DNA of 64,000 nucleotides from Bacteroidetes bacterium 43-16 (GCA_001897525.1 MKTB01000004.1:1-64000), one strand, 5' to 3'; numbered from the stretch's first letter, positions 53,317 to 61,093 are shown. Notes: a model not told the origin generated them from the sequence alone. Translations and numbers: made by a program.

Positions 53317-53437
53317 TGGAACAGGCAGGACTCGAACCTGCGACCGCTATACCCTGAAAGGAAGTAAGATGTATTTGACCTTTGACGATAATTATAAATC
53401 TCCTAAATAGAGCTCTAACCAACTGAGCTACTGTCCC
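53317..53437 (-). ncRNA. T3: tRNA-like RNA with its anticodon arm replaced
   Basis: Minus strand, 121 nt. Acceptor GGGACAG/CTGTTCC (one G-U), D-arm GCTC-AGTTGGTTA-GAGC, T-arm GCAGG-TTCGAGT-CCTGC and a short CTAT/ATAG stem where the anticodon stem belongs. The loop is greatly enlarged: AGATTTAT pairs with ATACATCT, with ATTATC and GGTCA between. Motif R5 is at 53361-53380. No CCA is encoded. Confidence 0.7.
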
Positions 53438-53444
53438 GTTTTTT

Positions 53445-53506
53445 CCGGCAATCGTATAAGAGGAGTCAATTTTAAGTTGATGTTGCAGTATCTTATACTT
53501 GACCGG
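53445..53506 (-). ncRNA. S2: 62-nt hairpin RNA with the GGTCA motif
   Basis: Minus strand. Closing stem CCGGT/GCCGG. The motif GGTCA-N9-TACTGC (R6, 53485-53504) has GTATAAGA pairing with TCTTATAC, then GATT. Spacer AAGTTCTTTAGAATAAT precedes it. S2 plus T3 looks like an older duplicate of S1 plus T2. Confidence 0.65.
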
Positions 53507-53778
53507 AAATATTTTAATTATTCTAAAGAACTTATTTGCTGCATCCTGTAAGGCTTTTCCTTTCCCTGATCAACAATGCAAAGATGCTATGCGTAGTATG
53601 CAGGCGATCTGCGCAGTGATAAAATAAATACAAAATAGTGCTGAAAGCCTTTATAGCACTGCATTTAAAATTTAAAATATTTTTTCTCCATTCAAAAAAA
53701 ATTTAAACTACGCAGATATATTGCGCAGTTTTCTTGCGCAGGTAGCGGGAATCCTTTACTTTTAATAAAAAAACAGAG
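53507..53778. promoter_or_regulatory. Divergent control region with 13-bp RCGCAG repeats
   Basis: Between the RNA cluster (left) and the WYL regulator (right). Repeats: acgcag/gcgcag at 53710, 53723 and 53736 (exact 13-bp spacing), and atgcag/gcgcag at 53598 and 53611 (also 13 bp). Candidate WYL-regulator sites on both sides of the divergent promoters. A near -7 box for the RNA operon, CATCTTTG, lies on the minus strand at about 53578-53585 (consensus would be TATCTTTG). No clear -33 was found. Confidence 0.55.
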
Positions 53779-54807
53779 ATGGCTGTAAATAAACTGGCGC
53801 TGATTCGTTACAAAACTATTGATCAATGCCTGCAAAACCGTTTACGGAGGTGGACCCTGGAAGACCTGATCGAAAAAGTGTCTGAAGCCCTGTACGAGTA
53901 TGAAGGCATCACCAGCGGTGTCAGCAAGCGTACCATACAGGCAGATATACAACTGATGCGCAGCGACAAGCTGGGCTACAATGCACCCATCCTGGTGCAG
54001 GAAAGAAAGTATTATATCTATGAAGAAGCCGGTTACAGTATCAGTCATACCCGCATCACAGATGCAGACATTGACAAGATGAACGAGATCGTTTCTGTGC
54101 TGCGCCAGATGAACGGCTTTGACTATTTCGATGATATGAACGATATCATTGCCCGGCTGGAAAACAGTGTGAATAAATCTAAAAACCAATCTGCCAATTT
54201 CATCCAGCTGGAAGGCAATAAATTATTGAAAGGTATTGAGCATGTGCTGCCCCTGTACCAGGCCATCAAAAAGCAAATCCCTTTACTCATTAATTATAAA
54301 TCCTTCAAAGCACTTGATGCAAAGCAGTCTGTCTATTCACCTTATCTTTTAAAGGAATACCGCAACCGCTGGTTCCTGATCGCGATGCCTCAAAAGGGCA
54401 CCACCTTAGTTACCTTAGCCCTGGACCGGATCATCGACTTTATGGAGATGACCCCTAAAGATTATAAGCCTTACAGCGGTGTTGACTTTGAACGTTATTT
54501 TGAAGACACATTAGGCGTTACCAAAACAGAAAGAGACCGGGCATATAAAATCATTCTTTGGGTAAACAAGTACCATGCCCCCTATGTGCTCACCAAACCT
54601 ATACATTACTCTCAAAAGCTTTTAGCAGAAGACGAGAGCGGCATTACCATCCGGCTGGATGTGGTCTGGAATTTTGAACTGGAAAGGGAGATCCTGGGTT
54701 TCGGAGAATGCATAAAAGTAATTGCCCCAAGAATAATGCAGCGAAAGATCGCAGAACGTATTGGAAAGATGGGAATGCTTTATCCTAAAACAACAGAAAA
54801 GCAATAA
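53779..54807 (+). CDS. WYL-domain transcriptional regulator
   Basis: 342 aa. An N-terminal winged helix (residues about 5-75, TLEDLIEKVSEALYEYEG, SKRTIQADIQLM) is followed by a WYL domain (YSPYLLKEYRNRWFLIAM) and a C-terminal WCX-like part. WYL proteins sense nucleotide or nucleic-acid ligands, often in defence and DNA/RNA-damage responses. It lies divergent to the RNA cluster and ligase operon, in the place RtcR holds in enteric rtc operons, so it probably switches that operon on or off. An 18-bp terminator overlaps its stop. Confidence 0.88.
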   Translation: MAVNKLALIRYKTIDQCLQNRLRRWTLEDLIEKVSEALYEYEGITSGVSKRTIQADIQLMRSDKLGYNAPILVQERKYYIYEEAGYSISHTRITDADIDKMNEIVSVLRQMNGFDYFDDMNDIIARLENSVNKSKNQSANFIQLEGNKLLKGIEHVLPLYQAIKKQIPLLINYKSFKALDAKQSVYSPYLLKEYRNRWFLIAMPQKGTTLVTLALDRIIDFMEMTPKDYKPYSGVDFERYFEDTLGVTKTERDRAYKIILWVNKYHAPYVLTKPIHYSQKLLAEDESGITIRLDVVWNFELEREILGFGECIKVIAPRIMQRKIAERIGKMGMLYPKTTEKQ

Positions 54808-54835
54808 GGTCGCGTTCCGCGACCTTATTGCTTTT
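54797..54835. terminator. Bidirectional terminator overlapping both stop codons
   Basis: An 18-bp perfect stem (AAAAGCAATAAGGTCGCG and its complement) around TTC. It includes the stop codons of the convergent WYL and DUF1398 genes. Confidence 0.85.
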
Positions 54836-55229
54836 GCACACCTGGTATGATTTCTACCAGTACACCATCTCCCTTCCCGTCAAAATAATAACAGGTCATT
54901 TCCCCGAAATCTAATGTCCAGCCGGCTACCCCATTTTCCATACAATCATTACAAAATGTAAGATAATCCGTTCCTCCCTGCTGGTGCAGCTTTAGCCTTT
55001 CCATAAATCTTTCCTGGTCCACTGTTTTATTCAAAGGGACTGTAGCATAAACCGATTCTGTACTCAGTATTGCACCGTCAATATCTGTATAAGTAGTTTT
55101 CCCGGCATTTATATCAATGGTATAACCGGTCATGCCCAGGTCTTTCCGATCTGCAACATATTGCGGAAAATCGGCACCGCTTTTCACCTTTGCGTGGGTG
55201 TCTTTTATTTGCTGTAAAGTAAATTTCAT
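54825..55229 (-). CDS. DUF1398 family protein
   Basis: 134 aa, with YTIDINAGKTTYTDIDG and GTDYLTFCNDCMENGVAGWTLDFGEMTCYYFD matching the DUF1398 (YbcV-like) family. Predicted soluble and cytoplasmic. Function unknown. Same strand as the VOC protein upstream. Confidence 0.75.
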   Translation of the reverse strand: MKFTLQQIKDTHAKVKSGADFPQYVADRKDLGMTGYTIDINAGKTTYTDIDGAILSTESVYATVPLNKTVDQERFMERLKLHQQGGTDYLTFCNDCMENGVAGWTLDFGEMTCYYFDGKGDGVLVEIIPGVQKQ

Positions 55230-55248
55230 AATTGAAAGGATAGGTATA

Positions 55249-55269
55249 AAGCCGGCATAGATCCGGCTT
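55249..55269 (-). terminator. Weak terminator after the VOC gene
   Basis: AAGCCGG/CCGGCTT, a 7-bp stem followed on the minus strand by TTTATAC. Confidence 0.4.
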
Positions 55270-55282
55270 CTGCTATTTAAGA

Positions 55283-55729
55283 TTAATGTGGTTGTACTTT
55301 TGCCGGATCATCGTAATTCACCATCCAGTTGATACCGAATTTATCGGTCCACATACCGAAGTAAGCCCCCCAGAAGGTATCTGCCAAAGGCATGGTCACT
55401 TTACCGCCCTCTGAAAGGCCGCCAAACAGGCGATCGGCTTCTTCACGGGAGTCTGCATTCAGAGAAATGGCAAAATTATTGCCCTCTTTAAAGGATGCCG
55501 ACCAGTCTGATCCGCAATCACTCCCCATTAATATTGTTTCTTTAGAAACGGGCAGGGAAATGTGCATGATCTTGTCTTTATCTGCTTCCGGCATCGGGTT
55601 TTCTTCACTGGGCGGCATTTCGCCGAATGTACCTACATAAGGATAGTCTCCCCCGAGTATAGATTTGTAGAAGTCAAAAGCTTCTTTACAGTTACCATTA
55701 AAGGTAAGGTAGATGTTTACAGCTGCCAT
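55283..55729 (-). CDS. VOC-family (PhnB-like) protein
   Basis: 148 aa, vicinal-oxygen-chelate fold of the PhnB/DUF899-type group: LTFNGNCKEAFDFYKSILGGD, MHISLPVSKETILMGSD and FWGAYFGMWTDKFGINWMVN. Such proteins are metal-dependent or resistance-related; many are of unknown activity. Cytoplasmic. Confidence 0.82.
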   Translation of the reverse strand: MAAVNIYLTFNGNCKEAFDFYKSILGGDYPYVGTFGEMPPSEENPMPEADKDKIMHISLPVSKETILMGSDCGSDWSASFKEGNNFAISLNADSREEADRLFGGLSEGGKVTMPLADTFWGAYFGMWTDKFGINWMVNYDDPAKVQPH

Positions 55730-55846
55730 TTTTATTGTTTTTTGAATTGGTTAACCAAACTTAATACAGCTTTTTGATATTGGGCTGTTAAATATCCGGA
55801 ATAAAAAATATTTGATTCCAAGTTGTTTGCAAAATGCCCGGAAGCT

Positions 55847-55854
55847 TAACTTTG
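55847..55854 (+). promoter_or_regulatory. Promoter -7 box of the small lipoprotein gene
   Basis: TAACTTTG with TTTG 17 bases upstream, 18 bases before ATG 55873. Slightly short but otherwise consensus. Confidence 0.5.
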
Positions 55855-55872
55855 GTGCTTAAACAAATCAGG

Positions 55873-56217
55873 ATGAAAAATATAATCGTTATTGCGCTAT
55901 GCTTCAGCATGGGCATCTTGTTCCCGGCATGTTGTGGCAGTAAACAGGCCAGGCAGCCCGGCACTGAGCTCAACGAAGGAGCGCCTTTAAGCATCCGTGG
56001 GCAGGTGACGGCTATTGAAAACGGGAAAGATGGCTATACGGCAACAGTAAAAAGCGAAGCCAACCATACTTACCAGGTAACGATAAGCAGGGTCAACCTA
56101 TTAAAAAGTAAATCGGAATACAAGAACTACGCCGTGGGAGACAATATTGCTCTTACCGGCGACTGGTGGAAAGATGCCGAAGGTAATATTTACATTAAAG
56201 CGACCAAGCTGCATTAG
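55873..56217 (+). CDS. Small lipoprotein with OB-like domain, unknown function
   Basis: 114 aa from ATG 55873, which gives a lipoprotein signal ending in FPAC. The body (SIRGQVTAIENGKDGYTATVKSE, YAVGDNIALTGDWW) resembles a small OB or beta-barrel domain. A longer frame starts at 55834. It is followed 22 bp later by the antiporter gene on the same strand. Not recognised. Confidence 0.65.
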   Translation: MKNIIVIALCFSMGILFPACCGSKQARQPGTELNEGAPLSIRGQVTAIENGKDGYTATVKSEANHTYQVTISRVNLLKSKSEYKNYAVGDNIALTGDWWKDAEGNIYIKATKLH

Positions 56218-56239
56218 ATAGTATTCAAACAAGCCTCCG

Positions 56240-57511
56240 ATGGAAAACTTTACCCTTATCCTGGTCATCATGTCGATCATGCTGGTCACCTCAGGTATCG
56301 CAGAGAAGTTTAAATTACCGGCCCCCATTATTCTTATCGTGATCGGGATGATGGTCGGTTTTTTACCCTCCATGCCCAAACTGGAATTAAGCCCGGAGAT
56401 CGTGATGCTTTTGTTCCTCCCTCCCTTACTCTACGATGCAGCCTTTAATATTTCTTTTAAAGACTTTCGCACCAATTTCAATACTATAAGTTCCCTGGCT
56501 TTCGGACTGGTCTTTATCACCGCTGCAGGTATCGCAGTCATCGCCAGGTTTATGATCCCGGGGATGACCTGGCCCCTGGCCTTTGTCCTGGGAGCCATAC
56601 TTTCTGCAACGGATGCTATTGCCGCGATCGGTATTACCAAAGGCCTGGGCTTATCGCATAAAACCATGACCATCCTGGAAGGAGAAAGCCTGATCAATGA
56701 TGCCTCTTCGCTCATTGCCTACCGCTTTGCCGTAGCCGCAGTGACCGGTGCCAGCTTCGTCTGGTGGCAGGCAGGCCTTGATTTCCTGGTCGTGCTGGCA
56801 GGCGGTTTTCTCATCGGCTTTGTATTGAGCCGCCTGATGTCTTTTGCTATCCTGTTCTTTAAAAATAACGAGCTGGTGGTCATCAGCCTTACTTTATTGA
56901 TGCCCTTTACCACCTACCTGGTGGCAGAGCATTTTGAAGTATCCGGCGTGATCGCTGTAGTGGTCCTGGGCCTGAATATGTCCTGGTTAAGTAAAATGAA
57001 GTTTCCAGAAGCCCTTAAAAACCAGTCCAGGAATTTCTGGGATGTCAATATCTACCTGTTGAACGGATTGATCTTTGTATTGATCGGTTTGCAATTCCCG
57101 ATCGTATTAAGAGAGATCAACAGCGCTCATATCTGGCATTATATAGCCTATGCTTTGATCATCACGGTTGTCGCTTTTCTCATCCGCCTATTGCGGCTCT
57201 ACTCGCAGCAGCTCAGCCTGGACCGGGCCTTTAAAGGCAAACGTAAAGTGAATGAAGAAGCTTTATTTGACCGGAAAACAGCCCTGATCTTATCCTGGTC
57301 GGGTATGCGCGGCATCGTTTCCCTGGCCATTGCTTTGGGTTTACCCGTCCGCTTAGATAACGGGGAATTGTTTCCTATGCGCAACGAGATCATCTTCATT
57401 TCTATCGCTGTAGTACTGTTCTCCCTCCTGGGCCAGGGTTTAACCTTACCCTGGGTGTTGAAACGCATCAATAAGGATGAAAACAATATCCGTCAGGAGA
57501 TCAATACTTAG
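56240..57511 (+). CDS. CPA1-family Na+/H+ antiporter
   Basis: 423 aa integral membrane protein with about 12 helices. The ion-binding motif is LSATDAIAAI, followed by EGESLINDASSLIAYRFA; LILSWSGMRGIVSLAIALGLP near the C-terminus is also typical of NhaP/NhaA-related CPA1 exchangers. It exports Na+ (or K+) in exchange for protons for pH and salt control. It may share a transcript with the upstream small lipoprotein gene. Confidence 0.88.
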   Translation: MENFTLILVIMSIMLVTSGIAEKFKLPAPIILIVIGMMVGFLPSMPKLELSPEIVMLLFLPPLLYDAAFNISFKDFRTNFNTISSLAFGLVFITAAGIAVIARFMIPGMTWPLAFVLGAILSATDAIAAIGITKGLGLSHKTMTILEGESLINDASSLIAYRFAVAAVTGASFVWWQAGLDFLVVLAGGFLIGFVLSRLMSFAILFFKNNELVVISLTLLMPFTTYLVAEHFEVSGVIAVVVLGLNMSWLSKMKFPEALKNQSRNFWDVNIYLLNGLIFVLIGLQFPIVLREINSAHIWHYIAYALIITVVAFLIRLLRLYSQQLSLDRAFKGKRKVNEEALFDRKTALILSWSGMRGIVSLAIALGLPVRLDNGELFPMRNEIIFISIAVVLFSLLGQGLTLPWVLKRINKDENNIRQEINT

Positions 57512-57561
57512 TGCCAAAGCATGTGTTTAAGTATTAAATTTGCCTTTAATTATATATTAGT

Positions 57562-58272
57562 ATGTTTAAATTATTGAAACTATTATCGCTTTCTGTGCTG
57601 CTCCTGGTGAGTTGCCGCTCTTCTGCTCAGGTAAAAAAAGTACCTGCAGCAACCTTTAAAGCAGCATTGGAGGCCGGGGAAAATCCGCAGTTGATTGATG
57701 TGCGCACGCCGGGAGAGTTTGAGAAAGGCCATTTGAGCCATGCAGCAAACATCGACTGGAATGGCAACAACTTTAATGCACAGGTGGAAAAACTGGACAA
57801 AAACAAACCGGTCTATGTCTATTGCCAGGGAGGCGGCAGAAGCGCTTCAGCGGCGGCACGCCTGGCAGACCTGGGGTTTAAAAATATTGTAGATATGGAA
57901 GGCGGAGTCATGGCCTGGCGTGTCGCGGCTTTTCCTATAGAAGAGGTCTCTGAACCTTCCGGCATGAGCCTGGAGGCTTACCAGGAACTGACCCAAAAAA
58001 GCACTTATGTGTTAGTAGATTTTTATGCAGAATGGTGCGGCCCCTGTAAAAAGATGAAACCCTACCTGGATAAAATGGCCCAGGACAAAAAACTATCTGT
58101 TGAAGTGATCCGGATAGATGTGGACCAGCACAAAGACCTGGCCGTTTCCCTGCAGGTGGATGCCCTTCCTGCTTTAAAAATATATAAAGCAGGCAAAGAA
58201 GTCTGGAACCATATGGGCTATATAGAAGAGCAAAAATTACGCGCGGTGCTGGCAGATATAAAACAGCAATAG
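57562..58272 (+). CDS. Exported rhodanese-thioredoxin fusion lipoprotein
   Basis: 236 aa. A lipoprotein signal (LSVLLLVSC) precedes a rhodanese domain with catalytic cysteine in YCQGGGRSASAAARL (residues about 30-125), and a thioredoxin domain with WCGPC in FYAEWCGPCKKMKPYL. This unusual fusion may handle sulfur transfer and disulfide redox in the periplasm. It starts 50 bp after the antiporter stop and is not obviously linked to it. Confidence 0.82.
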   Translation: MFKLLKLLSLSVLLLVSCRSSAQVKKVPAATFKAALEAGENPQLIDVRTPGEFEKGHLSHAANIDWNGNNFNAQVEKLDKNKPVYVYCQGGGRSASAAARLADLGFKNIVDMEGGVMAWRVAAFPIEEVSEPSGMSLEAYQELTQKSTYVLVDFYAEWCGPCKKMKPYLDKMAQDKKLSVEVIRIDVDQHKDLAVSLQVDALPALKIYKAGKEVWNHMGYIEEQKLRAVLADIKQQ

Positions 58273-58334
58273 TCAAGGACTCATCCTGCCACATATATCT
58301 TATACATAGCCGCATAAAATCAGTACCATATTTC

Positions 58335-59000
58335 ATGAAAATACGTATCCATCCACAAATAATAGGTCAGCAACAAGACGAAACCCCGGACGATTTTAGC
58401 AGCTCCGCTATTGATGTAAAGAACAACTGGTCTTATGCCGTATACCTCCTGGTGGCAGGCGCTGTAGGCGGCACTCTACAGGTCAATGGCCTGGATATGT
58501 TTGAAGATGCCTTAGAGAAAAGAATTTTTGAAGCTTTACAAGACAATGCCTGTAACCTGTCTATAAGAGCTGAATTTGTAAGGGTCAAAAAGGGAGAAAC
58601 ACGTGCTTTCCAGTTTGATATCGGTCCAAGCCCGGAACTGTATTTACCGCTTATCGTTTTAGCCGCCCGTGCAAAAGACACTTCTGTATTGAGTAATTTC
58701 AATACGGTTATTGAACACAACCCGGAACAATGGCAGTCCCGCTTTGATACCTTAACCCGGCTGGGCATGGAACTCAAGCTGCAGGATGGTCTATTGATCA
58801 TTAAAGGAGGCCATCACCTGAAGCCATCTTCGATTGAAGCTATTACCGATCCTGCCCTGCTGGCCGCCATAGTCTTAATGGGCCTCAGTGGTGATGCTCC
58901 GCTTACCCTGCACGAAGCCCATTTACTGGAAGACCTTTTCCCGGGGATGATTAATGATCTCAATAAGATCTTAGCGGTAAAAATAGAAACACTTAGCTAA
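58335..59000 (+). CDS. Half-size EPSP-synthase-like protein
   Basis: 221 aa. The sequence resembles the C-terminal half of Bacteroidota AroA: SAIDVKNNWSYAVYLLVAGAVGGTLQVNGL, PSPELYLPLIVLAARAKD, RFDTLTRLGMELKLQDGLLIIKGG, DPALLAAIVLMGLSGDAPLTLHEA. AroA enzymes are usually about 400-430 aa, so the N-terminal domain seems missing. It could be a non-enzymatic paralogue or a degraded copy. It begins 62 bp after the rhodanese fusion and is followed by a strong terminator. Confidence 0.6.
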   Translation: MKIRIHPQIIGQQQDETPDDFSSSAIDVKNNWSYAVYLLVAGAVGGTLQVNGLDMFEDALEKRIFEALQDNACNLSIRAEFVRVKKGETRAFQFDIGPSPELYLPLIVLAARAKDTSVLSNFNTVIEHNPEQWQSRFDTLTRLGMELKLQDGLLIIKGGHHLKPSSIEAITDPALLAAIVLMGLSGDAPLTLHEAHLLEDLFPGMINDLNKILAVKIETLS

Positions 59001-59029
59001 AGCCGGGTATTGAATCCCGGGTTATATAC

Positions 59030-59058
59030 AAAAGGCGGGCATTGATTGCCCGCCTTTT
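59030..59058. terminator. Bidirectional terminator
   Basis: A 12-bp stem (AAAAGGCGGGCA and its complement) around TTGAT, between convergent genes. Confidence 0.8.
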
Positions 59059-59082
59059 GACTGTATATATTACTCCGGTAGC

Positions 59083-59469
59083 TTAAAAAGGAAGATCCTC
59101 TTTTACCAATACCGCTCCTGATTCCGGAACATTTACTTTTTTATCCAGCGCCATAATCGCGGTAGCCTTCACTTCATAGATATATTTCTTGTCCCCTTTG
59201 CTGTCCACATAACTTCTGCTTGTTAACTTCCCTGTGATCAGGACCTGCGCACCTTTATACAAATGCTGCTCTGCTTTTTCGGCAAGTCCTTCCCAGGCGA
59301 CTACACTATGCCAGGTCGTTTCCTCCATCCATTCACCGTTTTTACCTTTATACCTTTCTGTAGTTGCGATACTTAATCTGGCTACTTTAGCCCCATTATC
59401 CAATGTTCTCATTACAGGCTCTGCACCCAGGTGTCCGATTAGCTGTACGCTGTTTTTTACACTGTTCAT
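59083..59469 (-). CDS. ssb: Single-stranded DNA-binding protein
   Basis: 128 aa from ATG 59469 (MNSVKNSVQLIGHLG), the normal SSB start; the longer frame begins at 59532. OB-fold with VRLSIATTERYKGKNGEWMEETTWHSVVAW-type features, KGAQVLITGKLTSRSY, but a short tail that lacks a classic DDDIPF end (it ends VLVKEDLPF, a similar acidic-hydrophobic finish). It binds ssDNA in replication and repair. Confidence 0.9.
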   Translation of the reverse strand: MNSVKNSVQLIGHLGAEPVMRTLDNGAKVARLSIATTERYKGKNGEWMEETTWHSVVAWEGLAEKAEQHLYKGAQVLITGKLTSRSYVDSKGDKKYIYEVKATAIMALDKKVNVPESGAVLVKEDLPF

Positions 59470-59660
59470 AAATTTAAATTTTAGATATTTTGAAAAAAAA
59501 TTTAACTTGTGTTGAGCAAACAGGAAAATCAATGTTCCCCCGATTTCTAATGCAAAGATGGGACGCTGATGGAGCCCTTGTCGGTATTTAATTGTTTATA
59601 ATCGCATATAATTGATTGCAACCGTTTGTTGTCGGGATAATATCCACTAAATCAATACTT

Positions 59661-60032
59661 ATGGAGCAACAGGAAAAATATTGTTTAGATTGCGGGAAAG
59701 TGATTCGAGGCCGACAGGATAAAAAATTTTGTGATGATGCCTGCCGTAATAACTACAATAACAAGCAAAACAGCGATCAGACCAACTATGTACGTAATGT
59801 CAATAATGCCTTGCGTAAAAACAGGCGCATCCTGGCAGAATTGCTGACCGGGCAGAACGAAACGGCAAAAGTCAAAAGAGAACGCCTGGCAGAAAAAGGA
59901 TTTCAGTTCAATTACCACACCAGTACCTACCTCACCCAAAAGCAACAGGTCTATATTTTCTGTTATGAATATGGCTACCTGCCCCTGGAAGACACGGAAT
60001 GGATACTGATCGTAAAGCGCAATACAGATTAA
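59661..60032 (+). CDS. Small zinc-ribbon protein, unknown function
   Basis: 123 aa from ATG 59661. Four cysteines at the N-terminus, YCLDCGKVIRG and FCDDACRNNYNN, form a likely zinc ribbon similar to short DUF2116-type proteins; the rest is basic and helical (NVNNALRKNRRILAELL, KVKRERLAEKG). It could bind nucleic acids. Not recognised further. Confidence 0.6.
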   Translation: MEQQEKYCLDCGKVIRGRQDKKFCDDACRNNYNNKQNSDQTNYVRNVNNALRKNRRILAELLTGQNETAKVKRERLAEKGFQFNYHTSTYLTQKQQVYIFCYEYGYLPLEDTEWILIVKRNTD

Positions 60033-60107
60033 AAAATTTGTTCCGGGATCGGCCCTATAAGCTGGCCTTATAGTCTCTCCTCCCAAAAATATCCTTTATC
60101 TTGTAAC

Positions 60108-60920
60108 ATGAAGTTGATGAAAAGGTATCTATTTCGTTTGCTGTGCGCTGTAACAGGCAGTATACTGGTTTTATTCCTGCTGCTCTACTTGTTCCAGGAG
60201 CGCATTATTTTCCATCCTCAAAAATTAGCACAAGCGCAGCGCTTTGATTTTCCCGGCCAGGTATTTGAAGAGATCAACATTCCTGTAGAGGGGGAAACTA
60301 CACTAAATGGCTTATTATTTAAAGTAAAAGAGCCGGAAGGACTGATTGTGTACCTGCATGGCAATGCCGGCTCCCTGGCTTCCTGGGGCACTGTAGCCAA
60401 GGCCTATACGGATCTTAATTATGATGTCTTCATTTATGATTACCGCGGCTATGGCAAAAGCGGGGGCAGCATAAGCAGTGAACAACAATTATTTGCAGAT
60501 AATCAAAAGGTTTATGATCATCTTAAGGCTTATCCATATAAAAAGAAAATCATTATAGGCTATTCTATAGGAACGGGAATGGCGGCACAACTGGCTGCTA
60601 CAAACAAACCTGACCTCCTCATCCTGCAGGCTCCTTATTATAGCCTGACAGACCTGGTGCAACATACCCTTCCTCTTTTACCCAGCTTCCTGTTGAGGTA
60701 TCAATTTGAAACATACAAAATATTACAAGATTGCCCCTTCCCGGTTATTTTGTTCCACGGCGACCAGGATGAGGTCATTTATCCTCATTCTTCTGAAAAA
60801 CTACTGCAGTTCTTAAAGCCGGAGCGCCGACTGGTGCTCTTAAAAGGACAGGGCCATAATGGCATAACCGATAACCCGGATTATTTAAAGGAAATCAAGA
60901 CGGTGCTTGCCCCGGAATAA
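60108..60920 (+). CDS. Alpha/beta hydrolase (ABHD13/BEM46-like)
   Basis: 270 aa. One N-terminal membrane helix (LLCAVTGSILVLFLLLYLF) is followed by the hydrolase core: YLHGNAGSLASW (oxyanion), DYRGYGKSGG, IGYSIGTGMAAQLA (nucleophile Ser), FHGDQDEVIYPHSSE (acid) and GQGHNGITDN (His). Related to lysophospholipase/thioesterase-type ABHD13 proteins. Inner-membrane anchored. Substrate unknown. The following 170 bp (60921-61093) show no gene. Confidence 0.8.
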   Translation: MKLMKRYLFRLLCAVTGSILVLFLLLYLFQERIIFHPQKLAQAQRFDFPGQVFEEINIPVEGETTLNGLLFKVKEPEGLIVYLHGNAGSLASWGTVAKAYTDLNYDVFIYDYRGYGKSGGSISSEQQLFADNQKVYDHLKAYPYKKKIIIGYSIGTGMAAQLAATNKPDLLILQAPYYSLTDLVQHTLPLLPSFLLRYQFETYKILQDCPFPVILFHGDQDEVIYPHSSEKLLQFLKPERRLVLLKGQGHNGITDNPDYLKEIKTVLAPE

Positions 60921-61093
60921 AATTGGTATGTTTTTGTAATTTTTTAAACGGCTTATTGCCCCTGCGAAGCATAAATCTGTTGAATTGGGACCCTGTTCAT
61001 GGGCTTATAAAGGAAGTAAAATTAATCAAATAATTTTTTACATAATATCGAAGTCTTTGTCTATCTTTATATTTCACCAAAAACTATTATTTT

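Noticed and set aside
53109-53437. Two ordinary tRNA genes on the minus strand.
   Set aside because: The acceptor, D and T arms look right, but no 7-base anticodon loop exists and the intervening hairpin is conserved in motif rather than being an intron-like insert.
52996-53504. A CRISPR array made of the six 20-base repeats.
   Set aside because: Spacing varies from about 60 to 125 bases, the nine central bases differ in each copy, and each copy pairs with a partner arm. No cas genes are near.
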